From: Phycisphaeraceae bacterium | GTDB lineage: Bacteria > Planctomycetota > Phycisphaerae > Phycisphaerales > Zrk34 | Length of the DNA: 7,043 nucleotides | Reading direction: 5' to 3' | Assembly: GCA_028281485.1 (NCBI GenBank) | Contig: JANQJT010000249.1 | Location: 1-7,043 of the forward strand | Shown here: in pieces, positions 1 through 6,256 of the stretch | Layout: each line of letters starts with the position of its first letter | Numbering within the stretch: the first letter of the stretch is position 1 | Notes under the pieces: generated by a model | Database searches by the model: none | Seen by the model: the letters and a program-made list of their open reading frames with translations, nothing else | What the model was told of the DNA's origin: nothing | Position numbers and translations under genes: made by a program

Positions 1-30
1 GACTTTTCGGGTCAGGTCGGAGGCGATTTC

Positions 31-546
31 ATGCGGTGGATGTGGATCGATCAGATACTCGAGCTGGAGACGGGGTCGCGGTGCGTGGCCCTGAAGAACA
101 TCTCCATGGCTGAGGAGCATCTGCACGACCACTTCCCGCGAACCGAAACCCGGCCGGCCCGCCCGATCATGCCCGCGCCGCTGATCATCGAGGGTGTGGC
201 GCAGACCGCGGGCATCCTCGTGGGGCACGCGCGCGGCTTCAAGGAAAAGGTGCTGCTGGCGAAGATCGGCAGGGCGGAGTTCGATCACGACGCGACGCCC
301 GGCCAGACGCTTATCTACGAAGCCACCATCGATCGCATCGATGACGCGGGCGCATCGACCAGCGGCACGGTCTATCGCATCGACCGCAAGCGGGGCAGCG
401 AGCGCGAGATGTTCGGCCGGGTGGACCTGATGTTCAGCCACGTCGATCAGTCGATGGTGGGGATGGACTTCCCCGATCACAACTTCGTGTTTACCGACCA
501 GTTCTACGACCTGTTGCGTAACAGCGGCTTCGAAACGCGCATCTGA
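31..546 (+). CDS. FabZ/FabA-like 3-hydroxyacyl-ACP dehydratase (hot-dog fold)
   Basis: Probable beta-hydroxyacyl-ACP dehydratase, the step that removes water from 3-hydroxyacyl-ACP in fatty acid synthesis, or a relative acting on another acyl thioester; cytoplasmic. The 171-residue protein follows the FabZ plan: an N-terminal strand and helix (WIDQILELETGSRCVALKNIS), the catalytic His in HFP (His34), the helix motif PLIIEGVAQTAG with the catalytic Glu (Glu54), then LAKIGRAEFDHDATPGQ, matching the 'F..pV.PGD' strand of FabZ. Two things are unusual. His34 and Glu54 are 20 residues apart instead of the usual 14, because about six residues (around TETRPAR) are inserted. A tail of about 30 residues also follows the hot-dog core. 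The ATG at 31 has GGAGG at 19-23 with a 7-base spacer. The frame stays open to the window edge, so a more upstream start cannot be excluded. The family call is firm; the exact substrate is not. Confidence 0.85.
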   Translation: MRWMWIDQILELETGSRCVALKNISMAEEHLHDHFPRTETRPARPIMPAPLIIEGVAQTAGILVGHARGFKEKVLLAKIGRAEFDHDATPGQTLIYEATIDRIDDAGASTSGTVYRIDRKRGSEREMFGRVDLMFSHVDQSMVGMDFPDHNFVFTDQFYDLLRNSGFETRI

Positions 547-562
547 GCGTTTTCATCGAGTT

Positions 563-589
563 TTGTCTGGCTCGATACCGGGATACAAT
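563..589 (+). promoter_or_regulatory. Putative sigma70-type promoter of the FHA-GspE gene
   Basis: TTGTCT at 563-568 and TACAAT at 584-589 are separated by 15 bases, slightly short for sigma70. Transcription would start near 596. The -10 box overlaps the ATG at 588, which argues that translation begins at the ATG at 633. A short inverted repeat, CGAG/CTCG, lies just before it at 557-574 but lacks a T run, so it is not a convincing terminator for the preceding gene. Confidence 0.45.
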
Positions 590-632
590 GCATTCTTCTG
601 AGGCACCGGTTTTTCCTTCGTTGGGATTCTGC

Positions 633-2387
633 ATGTCGAAGGCTTGCCTGATTGTTCAACACGGCCGCGGGATTGATCGATTCAATCTCGGCGATGATGC
701 GTTCAGCATCGGCCGCCACCCGGGCAACAAGCTCTGCCTGAACGACGATCGCATGAGCCGCCGCCACTGCGTCATCGAACGCCGGGGCATGGAGTACGTG
801 CTGATTGATCTGGCCTCCCGCAACGGCGTGAAGGTCAACGGGGAACGGATCACCGAGAAGACCGCCCTCAAGCCCGGCGACATCCTGAAGATCGGCAGCA
901 TCGTGATGCAGTTCGCCGTGCAAACCGTGTCGGTCGAAGAGGACAAGCGAGCGGACCTGCTGGTCGCCGAGTCAATCGCCAAAACGCATCCTCAAGATGA
1001 TGACACAACGGACCCCATCGACCGATCGGGCACGGGTGGGGCTGCGGATTTCGTAGAGACGCAGGTCGATCAGCCCGTCGTGACCGAGCCGGTCGATCTC
1101 AATCTCGAGCAGGCGTTCCTTGAGTTGAACAGGGTCAGTAACACGCTGCCTCCGCAGCGGTTTACGGTCGACGACATCACGTTGCACACGACCCGGGGCG
1201 GGGAGTTGGGCCGAATCGATGGCGGTAGTGACGCCTCGGGCATGCGGTTGATGCGGCTGGTGTTGATGCTCTGCATCCAGACGCGCGCCACGGACGTGCA
1301 CCTGGAACCGGTTGACCGCCACTTCTCGCTACGCTTGCGAGTCGATGGCGTGATGATCTCCATGGCGCAGCTCGAAGCGGACGTCGGCAAGCGCCTGTTG
1401 AACGTTGCCAAGGTGCTTTGCGAGCTGGATATCACGCAGAAGGTGATGATCCAGGAGGGACACTTCGGTGCGCGTGTCGTGGCCCGGTCGATCGATTATC
1501 GCGTGAGCTTCACGCCGGTGATGCGCGGACAGAAGCTGGTCGTGCGTGTGCTGGACCTGGCCAACGCGCCCAGCCGCGTGCGCGACCTGATGATGCCCGA
1601 GTGGATGGAGAAGATCATCCGCAAGACGATCCGCCGCGACGCGGGCATGATATTGACCGCGGGGCCGACGGGCTCGGGCAAGACGACGACGCTGTATGCA
1701 ATCATCCGCGAGATCAACGCCAACGAGCGCAACATCATCACCATCGAAGACCCGGTGGAGTATCACATCCCCGGGGTGACGCAGATCCCCATCGACGCGT
1801 CTCAGGGCAACACGTTTACCACGCTGCTTCGCGCGGTGCTCCGCCAGGACCCCGACGTGATCCTGCTGGGCGAGATCCGCGACGTGGAGTCGGCACGCAT
1901 CGCGATGCAGGCCGCGGCCACGGGGCACCTGGTGCTGGCGTCGATCCACTCCAAGGACGTGATCGGCGCGCTGTATCGATTGATGGACCTGGGTGTCGAC
2001 AGCCAGTTGATCGCGTCGGCGATCAACGTGGTCGTTGCCCAACGGCTGGTGCGCAGGTTGTGCCCGGACTGCAAGCGGGAGACGCATCCGACGGCCTCGC
2101 AGCGGTTAGCGCTGGGTGAGGAGGCGACCAAGCTCAAATCGGTGTACCAGCCGATCGGCTGCGTGAAGTGTCTGAAGACCGGCTACCTGGGGCGTATCAG
2201 TGTGTTCGAGATGTTGGAGGCGAACACGGACCTGCGGGACACCCTGATCACCAGCCCGACGACGCAGGACCTGCGAAAGGCGATGGACGCCACGCTGTTC
2301 CACACCCTTCGAGAGAACGCGTTTCGGTTGGCCGCGACGGGTGAGACCTCGTTGGAGGAGATCCAGCGTGTGGCCGGCGGGGATTAA
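633..2387 (+). CDS. FHA domain-GspE/PilB fusion ATPase (type II secretion / type IV pilus motor)
   Basis: Hexameric motor ATPase of the GspE/PulE/PilB family, which powers pseudopilus or pilus assembly at the inner membrane. Residues 1-95 form an FHA domain instead of the usual N1E/MshEN domain, with GR (27-28), SRRH (42-45), SRNG (62-65) and NG (69-70), the phosphothreonine-binding set. An acidic, Thr-rich linker (about 100-150) follows. The T2SSE core has ATDVHLEP (219-226), Walker A GPTGSGKT (344-351), Asp box EDP (372-374), Walker B DPDVILLGEIRD (406-417) and the His box ATGH (429-432). The His box continues ASIHS where STLHT is common. The zinc-type tetracysteine is intact (C477, C480, C510, C513). 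All motor motifs look functional. I chose the ATG at 633 because the FHA domain begins there and a -10-like box covers the in-frame ATG at 588, which would add 15 residues. No other secretion genes are in the window, so GspE and PilB cannot be separated. Confidence 0.9.
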   Translation: MSKACLIVQHGRGIDRFNLGDDAFSIGRHPGNKLCLNDDRMSRRHCVIERRGMEYVLIDLASRNGVKVNGERITEKTALKPGDILKIGSIVMQFAVQTVSVEEDKRADLLVAESIAKTHPQDDDTTDPIDRSGTGGAADFVETQVDQPVVTEPVDLNLEQAFLELNRVSNTLPPQRFTVDDITLHTTRGGELGRIDGGSDASGMRLMRLVLMLCIQTRATDVHLEPVDRHFSLRLRVDGVMISMAQLEADVGKRLLNVAKVLCELDITQKVMIQEGHFGARVVARSIDYRVSFTPVMRGQKLVVRVLDLANAPSRVRDLMMPEWMEKIIRKTIRRDAGMILTAGPTGSGKTTTLYAIIREINANERNIITIEDPVEYHIPGVTQIPIDASQGNTFTTLLRAVLRQDPDVILLGEIRDVESARIAMQAAATGHLVLASIHSKDVIGALYRLMDLGVDSQLIASAINVVVAQRLVRRLCPDCKRETHPTASQRLALGEEATKLKSVYQPIGCVKCLKTGYLGRISVFEMLEANTDLRDTLITSPTTQDLRKAMDATLFHTLRENAFRLAATGETSLEEIQRVAGGD

Positions 2388-2392
2388 AACGG

Positions 2393-2422
2393 TTGAAAAC
2401 TCGGCTCCGCATGGGTTATGCT
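2393..2422 (+). promoter_or_regulatory. Putative sigma70 promoter of the Ser/Thr kinase gene
   Basis: TTGAAA at 2393-2398 and TATGCT at 2417-2422 are 18 bases apart, in the 66-base gap after the ATPase stop codon. A transcript would begin near 2429 with a leader of about 25 bases. The kinase can therefore be expressed independently of the ATPase, although read-through from upstream is possible because no terminator separates them. Confidence 0.55.
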
Positions 2423-2453
2423 GAGGTATTGGGATTATCTTTAAGGGGGTTTC

Positions 2454-3458
2454 GTGACTGCTGCCATGCTGGACATACCGGGCTACGAGGTGCTCGAGCA
2501 GATTGGCGAGGGGGCCAACGCGACGGTCTATCGTGCGCGGCACGTGAAGCTGGATCGGATCGATGCGATCAAGGTGCTCAAGCCGAAGCTGGCTGAGAAC
2601 GCGAAGTTCATCGCCCGGCTCGAGGCGGAGGGGCGTACCGTCGCTCAGCTCAAACACGAAAACATCGTCACCGTGTACGACGTGATGACGCACATCCCCA
2701 CGCCCTGTCTTGTGATGGAGTACGTCGGCGGCGGGTCGCTGCACGACCTGCTGCAGCGCGACGGGAAGGTCGAAGAGAAGCTGGCGATGAAGATCGTCAT
2801 CCAGATCGCCAGCGGCCTGAAGGCGGCGCACGCGCAGCGGATGGTGCACGGCGACATCAAGCCGCGCAACGTCCTGTTCAAAAAGAACGGTCAGGCGAAG
2901 ATCGTCGACTTCGGGTTGGCTCAGTCGCTTTACACCGAGGTCGTGCGTGGGCGGGGTTCGGCGGGCACGCCGCTGTACAACAGCCCCGAGCAGATTCGCG
3001 GCGATGCCGACCTGGATTCACGCGTCGACCTGTACAACCTCGGTGCCACGTTCTATCACATGGTGACCGGTCGGCCTCCCTTCCTGGGCAAGACGCCCGA
3101 CGAGGTGATCCGCCAGCACCTGATCGAAGAGCCGGAGCCGCCGGACAAGCACGTGCCGAAGCTCAACTCGGGTCTCTGCCGCATCATCGAAACCTTGCTG
3201 GCGAAGAACGCGAACGAGCGATACGGCTCGGCCGATCAACTCATCGAAGACCTGCGCTGTCTGTTGCAGGGGCGATCGCCGATGCACGTGAACGACCCGG
3301 CCGCCATGGCCTATCTGGCACAGATCGAAGAGGAATCGGACGCCGAACTGGTCGACATCACCAAGCCGATCTTCACCCGTCAGGTGTTGATCGTGTTGCT
3401 GATTCTATCCATGGCAATGAACGCGTTGATGTACGTGTTGCTGATGTTCGATCTTTAA
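2454..3458 (+). CDS. PknB-type Ser/Thr protein kinase with C-terminal membrane anchor
   Basis: Hanks-type kinase that transfers ATP phosphate to Ser/Thr of partner proteins. Visible motifs: Gly loop GEGANATVY (18-26), ATP-binding Lys40, helix-C Glu59, catalytic loop HGDIKPRN (132-139) with Asp134 and Asn139, DFG (152-154), and SPE (177-179) in place of APE. All catalytic residues are present. The HRD arginine is Gly133, making it a non-RD kinase that probably does not need activation-loop phosphorylation in the usual way. After a short acidic linker, one hydrophobic segment (311-332) ends two residues before the C terminus. The kinase therefore looks tail-anchored in the membrane, facing the cytoplasm, with no external sensor domain. 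The start is GTG at 2454, with AAGGGGG at 2443-2449 only 4 bases upstream; the in-frame ATG at 2466 is the alternative. The gene is the direct neighbour of the FHA-ATPase and could act through that FHA domain (inference). Confidence 0.92.
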   Translation: MTAAMLDIPGYEVLEQIGEGANATVYRARHVKLDRIDAIKVLKPKLAENAKFIARLEAEGRTVAQLKHENIVTVYDVMTHIPTPCLVMEYVGGGSLHDLLQRDGKVEEKLAMKIVIQIASGLKAAHAQRMVHGDIKPRNVLFKKNGQAKIVDFGLAQSLYTEVVRGRGSAGTPLYNSPEQIRGDADLDSRVDLYNLGATFYHMVTGRPPFLGKTPDEVIRQHLIEEPEPPDKHVPKLNSGLCRIIETLLAKNANERYGSADQLIEDLRCLLQGRSPMHVNDPAAMAYLAQIEEESDAELVDITKPIFTRQVLIVLLILSMAMNALMYVLLMFDL

Positions 3459-3477
3459 ACCGATCGGCGGGGCGCAT

Positions 3478-3506
3478 AAAAAAACGCGGCGCTTGGCGGG
3501 ACGCGT
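3478..3506 (-). terminator. Intrinsic terminator of the candidate small RNA
   Basis: Read on the minus strand, ACGCG (3506-3502) can pair with CGCGT (3488-3484), followed at once by a run of seven T (3484-3478). The local stem competes with the long-range closing helix formed by the same 3' segment. It lies about 20 bases beyond the convergent kinase stop codon, so it would stop minus-strand transcripts before they enter that gene. Confidence 0.55.
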
Positions 3507-3644
3507 CAGCGTGATCTTCAAGGGTGCACGAGTCGGTAGCAAACTTGCTAGATAGTGGTCTTAATGACCTGTGCGTATGTAACTAACCGTCGGCGATCCC
3601 TTGAAACACGATCGAACTGATCCGTCCCGCCGAACGTCGCGGGT
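3478..3644 (-). ncRNA. Candidate structured small RNA, about 165 nt, unidentified
   Basis: No protein gene lies here, but nested complementarity is striking. Positions 3485-3502 pair with 3624-3641 over 18 positions (15 Watson-Crick, one G-U, two A-C mismatches), joining the two ends of the RNA. After a 3x3 internal loop come 3506-3509 with 3617-3620, 3510-3513 with 3607-3610 (6-nt bulge) and 3516-3524 with 3598-3606. The interior holds two local hairpins, 3537-3550 (TAGCAA/TTGCTA) and 3557-3569 (GGTC/GACC). On the minus strand a perfect TATAAT (3656-3651) sits 7 bases before the inferred 5' end, and seven U residues (3484-3478) directly follow the closing helix. The end-to-end helix and size recall 6S RNA or a similar regulatory RNA, but I cannot match a known family. 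The pairing itself is nearly as good on the plus strand; the promoter and U run set the orientation. Confidence 0.55.
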
Positions 3645-3650
3645 GTACCC

Positions 3651-3656
3651 ATTATA
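3651..3656 (-). promoter_or_regulatory. Consensus -10 box (TATAAT) of the candidate small RNA
   Basis: The minus strand reads TATAAT here, the only perfect consensus -10 box I found in the window, and it sits just outside the 5' arm of the closing helix. No good -35 hexamer is visible 16-18 bases upstream (the minus strand reads AGTCTC at 17), so the promoter is either extended by other contacts or dependent on an activator. Confidence 0.45.
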
Positions 3657-3801
3657 TCGGCGCACCGTTAATCGAGACTTAATACTTTTCGCTTGTGCCG
3701 ATTGTTAGCTGTCTTGAGCGCCCTAGTGCGAAGACGAGACAGGACTTGCGCGATGTGCGCTTGCGCGAAAAAAACAGGAATCTTATCGGGGTGTGGGGCG
3801 G
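3657..3801. other. Non-coding spacer with short repeats, function unknown
   Basis: This 145-base stretch between the small RNA promoter and the phosphotransferase stop codon has no credible ORF. It contains a hairpin, GTCTT (3711-3715) with AAGAC (3731-3735) and an inner CGC/GCG. It also has an alternative outer pairing, CTGTCT (3709-3714) with AGACAG (3737-3742), and a direct repeat CTTGCGCG at 3745-3752 and 3760-3767. An A7 run (3768-3774) gives U7 on the minus strand after the phosphotransferase stop, but no stable hairpin precedes it, so I do not call a standard terminator. Confidence 0.4.
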
Positions 3802-4854
3802 TTACAGGTGCAGCTGACTGAACGATTGTTCGAGTCTTTCCAGTGCCGCGTGCACGTGTTTGAGGTTGCCTTCCTGGTGCAGGTAGGCGGGGACGGAAGC
3901 GGCGAGCAGCGTACGCCGGAGGTTGGCGACGTTGGGCCAGTCGGCCTCGGGGGCCTGGCCGTGGTCTTTGAGTTCGTGGGCGATCATTTTCACAACCGAA
4001 CGACCGGCGAGGCGCTGGGGCGCCGCCCAGTAGAGGTGTTCAAGGTAGACCGCGTCCTCGACCCAGTGGCCGGAGTGGACCTCGGCCAGGTCGAGCAGGA
4101 TGGCGGGGCCTTCGGGCGGCTGGTTGCGCGTCATGGCGTTGGCCAGGTGGAAGTCGCCGTGGCACCAGAGCGATACGTCGCGTGCATCCCACGCCTTAAG
4201 CACGGCGGGCAGCTTCTTCTGCAGCGCCTTGAGCGCCTTGTTCCACCGCTGTTCTTCCGGCACGCCGTGCTCGCGCACCTTCGTGCGGGCGCGCTTGAAG
4301 ATGCTGGCCCAGTCTTCTTCGCGTGGCGGTTGGTCGATCGGCGTTTGCATCGATGCGGCGTAGAACCGGCCGATGGCCTTGATCAGCAGGTCCCACTCGA
4401 CGCCCTGCCACGTGGAATCCAGCGGCCCGTGCGGCAGGCGCTCCATGACGACCCACGCCAGGTCGTAGCCGTTGAGCGATTCACCGGAGGCGTAGAGCTT
4501 GGGAACGACGTCGCCCAGGTCGTGCTGGTCGGATTGCAGCCGTCTGAGCCAGCGCAGCTCGCGTGGCGGAACGGGGTATTTCACGACGACCGGGTGCTCG
4601 CCGTCGTTGTCGGTGAACGTGGCGTAACCGGTCAGCGCGCCGCCGCGCTGCCAGTCGGTGCGGAACCAGTGGATTTCAGATAAACAGGGATCACACGCTC
4701 GCAGCAGAACGGGTGCGAGGGCGGTGCCGATCATGTTGGACGTCACGGGTGCCTGCCCACACGACGCGTCGTCGAGCGTGGCCTGATCGTTCGGCTGCTC
4801 ACACGCCGTGGGGCTTGACTGACCCGCTGGCTGGTCGGGCATGCCCGTCTCCAT
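3802..4854 (-). CDS. Aminoglycoside phosphotransferase (APH)-fold kinase of unknown substrate
   Basis: Small-molecule kinase of the APH/choline kinase superfamily. Counting from the ATG at 4854 (350 residues): VVVK supplies the ATP-binding Lys92, RELRWLRRL a helix-C-like Glu99, the Brenner motif HGDFHLAN (232-239) the catalytic Asp234 and Asn239, and LLDLAEVHSGHWVEDAVYLEH the metal-binding Asp255 plus a downstream Asp267. The catalytic set is complete. Nothing points to drug resistance; such folds in bacteria also phosphorylate sugars, amino alcohols or cell-wall precursors. About 40 polar, low-complexity residues precede the fold, so an even later start at residue 41 (MIGTALAP) is possible. 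A TTG at 4896 extends the frame but coincides with the -35 box of a promoter, so I prefer the ATG. It lies downstream of the parvulin-like lipoprotein on the same strand. Confidence 0.8.
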   Translation of the reverse strand: METGMPDQPAGQSSPTACEQPNDQATLDDASCGQAPVTSNMIGTALAPVLLRACDPCLSEIHWFRTDWQRGGALTGYATFTDNDGEHPVVVKYPVPPRELRWLRRLQSDQHDLGDVVPKLYASGESLNGYDLAWVVMERLPHGPLDSTWQGVEWDLLIKAIGRFYAASMQTPIDQPPREEDWASIFKRARTKVREHGVPEEQRWNKALKALQKKLPAVLKAWDARDVSLWCHGDFHLANAMTRNQPPEGPAILLDLAEVHSGHWVEDAVYLEHLYWAAPQRLAGRSVVKMIAHELKDHGQAPEADWPNVANLRRTLLAASVPAYLHQEGNLKHVHAALERLEQSFSQLHL

Positions 4855-4867
4855 AACAACCACCCGC

Positions 4868-4896
4868 ACTGTATCTGGCGGATGGGGTGTCGGCAA
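4868..4896 (-). promoter_or_regulatory. Putative promoter of the phosphotransferase gene
   Basis: On the minus strand TTGCCG (4896-4891) and TACAGT (4873-4868) are 17 bases apart. The expected start of transcription, near 4861, is only a few bases before the ATG at 4854, giving a very short leader. A weak hairpin (4919-4905) followed by five T (4903-4899) lies just upstream and might end transcripts of the lipoprotein gene, but its stem is only about five pairs. Confidence 0.4.
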
Positions 4897-4961
4897 GGAA
4901 AAAGCCGTGGTGGAACCGGTGATACGTTTTGCGTGACGCCAGAGGCGGCGTGAGGTGGATA

Positions 4962-6119
4962 TTAATTCAGGTGGGCGTAGCGGTTGACGGCGATCTCGGT
5001 GATCGTGATGACCATCTCGTTGACGGGGGTGTAGTTGCCGTCGTTACGCATGCGTGCGATGTGTTGCACGAACAGCGCCGTCTCTCTTTGTTGACGCAGC
5101 TTGCCTTCGATCTCGAGGTAGACGTCCTGCAGTGAGCGGCTGTTGCCGGGCTCGTACGCCTCGAGGTAGATCCACCAGTACTGATCGTTGGTGACGATGC
5201 GTGCCGAGTGCTCGCCCACGGCCAACTGCTGGACGGCGGCGTCGAACTCGTCGGCCAATGAATCGAACGTCTCCATGTTGTCGGTGAAATCGCGTCGGCC
5301 GCCGGTCCCGCGCGAGTAGACGGTGTGGCGTTCGGCCACGTCGGCGAAGGGTTCGCCGGCGTTCAGCGCGTTTTCCACGATATCCGCGGTGTCGTCGTCA
5401 TCGACGCGGATCAGTCGCAGCGTGACTTGGCCGGATTCGACGTACTCGTCGATGTGGTCCTGGTAGTAGCGTTCGATCTGTTGGCGGGTGACGTGCACCT
5501 TGGGGGAGATGTTGGACATACGGTACTGACCGACGAGCATCTGCTGGCGGAGCTCTTCGACGTAGTCGTCCAGGCCACGCGGGTAGCCCTCGGCGATGAG
5601 CGCTTCCTGTGCGCGGGCGGGGACGCCGAGGTACTTGGCGACGACCTTCTCGCGTTCTTTTACGAGCACGGCTTGCATCTGCGCACGCTCTTGTGCGGTG
5701 AGGTCGGCTTCGGCCTCGGCGACGATGAGCGTGTTCGTGACGCGCGCTTCGAGCAGGTCCTTCACGGACGAAGCGACCTCCTGGATGAACCGGTTGCGGG
5801 GTTGCTCCTGGCCGAGACGCGTGAGGGATTCCTCGCCGAGCTCAGCGAAGATCGCGGAGGCGTAGATGGGCTTGCCGTTGATCTGTCCGACCATCGCGTC
5901 GGTGATGACCAGGGGAGCGGTGTCTTCGGTCGTGGGGTCGACCTGTTCGGGGCCCTGGCCGGAGTTGACCGAGGCGGTGTAGACGGTCTGCGGCTCGTAG
6001 GGATCGGTATCGGTGACGAGCGGGGGGGCGTTGTCGGGTTCGGATTCCAACGCGCCGCAGCCAACGAGCCCGAGGCAGGCGGCGGCGAAGAGGATAGACA
6101 GACGGCGGGTGATTCTCAC
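4962..6119 (-). CDS. SurA/PpiC (parvulin)-like lipoprotein, putative envelope chaperone
   Basis: Probable periplasmic folding factor anchored by lipid. The N terminus is a lipoprotein signal: RITRR, a hydrophobic stretch, then the lipobox LVGC with Cys21. A Pro/Asp/Thr-rich linker (22-75) follows. Then comes a SurA-N-like helical chaperone domain (about 76-225) opening with VGQINGKPIYASAI, the usual start of these domains, and a parvulin-like domain (about 231-325) with ALNAGEPFADVAERHTVYSRGTGG. The two histidines typical of active parvulins are not seen: the first strand reads LRLIRVD and the last YWWIYLE. The domain may thus be inactive, leaving a chaperone role (inference). At 385 residues it is close to SurA in length. 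The start is GTG at 6119 with AGGGAG at 6133-6128, 8 bases away. It is divergent from the DUF1844 gene. Confidence 0.82.
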   Translation of the reverse strand: MRITRRLSILFAAACLGLVGCGALESEPDNAPPLVTDTDPYEPQTVYTASVNSGQGPEQVDPTTEDTAPLVITDAMVGQINGKPIYASAIFAELGEESLTRLGQEQPRNRFIQEVASSVKDLLEARVTNTLIVAEAEADLTAQERAQMQAVLVKEREKVVAKYLGVPARAQEALIAEGYPRGLDDYVEELRQQMLVGQYRMSNISPKVHVTRQQIERYYQDHIDEYVESGQVTLRLIRVDDDDTADIVENALNAGEPFADVAERHTVYSRGTGGRRDFTDNMETFDSLADEFDAAVQQLAVGEHSARIVTNDQYWWIYLEAYEPGNSRSLQDVYLEIEGKLRQQRETALFVQHIARMRNDGNYTPVNEMVITITEIAVNRYAHLN

Positions 6120-6145
6120 GGGGGCAGCTCCCTATGGTTTCTACG

Positions 6146-6174
6146 AGTTTATGCCCGCGGGGGGGCGGATACAA
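6146..6174 (-). promoter_or_regulatory. Putative promoter of the parvulin-like lipoprotein gene
   Basis: On the minus strand TTGTAT (6174-6169) and TAAACT (6151-6146) are 17 bases apart; CATAAA (6153-6148) is an overlapping alternative -10. Transcription would begin near 6138, leaving a leader of about 19 bases that still contains the AGGGAG ribosome site. The spacer includes a run of seven C. Confidence 0.4.
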
Positions 6175-6204
6175 CGGGCGGTCGCGGGTGGGACGGTCGC
6201 GTCG

Positions 6205-6210
6205 TATACT
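6205..6210 (+). promoter_or_regulatory. Putative -10 box of the DUF1844 gene
   Basis: TATACT at 6205-6210 is one base from consensus. No recognisable -35 box lies 16-18 bases upstream, where the sequence is nearly pure G and C. Transcription from here would start near 6217 and give a leader of about 40 bases, with a weak AAGGCG ribosome site at 6243-6248. Confidence 0.35.
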
Positions 6211-6256
6211 CGTAAGCTCAGATCACACAAAATCCCACAAAAAAGGCGAAACAGCG

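Noticed and set aside
1329..2087. Minus-strand open frame (252 codons) inside the ATPase gene
   Set aside because: Its His/Arg/Asp-rich composition is typical of antisense to a GC-rich gene, and it covers the Walker motifs on the other strand.
3478..3644. Assignment of the structured RNA as 6S, tmRNA, SRP RNA or RNase P
   Set aside because: It is too short for tmRNA or RNase P RNA and has no SRP tetraloop motif. For 6S only the closed-end shape fits, and I could not identify a typical central bubble. Left unassigned.
3768..3774. A7 run as an intrinsic terminator
   Set aside because: On the plus strand the run is A, not T. On the minus strand it is T7, but the bases before it contain almost no self-complementarity.
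3793..4683. Long plus-strand open frame (296 codons) opposite the phosphotransferase
   Set aside because: It has no domain pattern, while the opposite strand has the full APH motif set.
3802..4854. Antibiotic resistance gene
   Set aside because: The APH fold alone does not indicate resistance; there are no mobile-element marks and no close resemblance that I recognise to a known resistance enzyme.
5325..6215. Long plus-strand open frame (296 codons) opposite the parvulin-like gene
   Set aside because: The protein is repetitive in Val, Gly and Asp with no recognisable domain, as expected opposite a GC-rich gene. The minus strand encodes a lipobox and a SurA-like protein.
6134..6256. N-terminal extension of the DUF1844 gene from the ATG at 6134
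   Set aside because: It would be translated through the promoter and start region of the divergent gene. The -10 box TATACT lies downstream of that ATG, and the residues are low quality.
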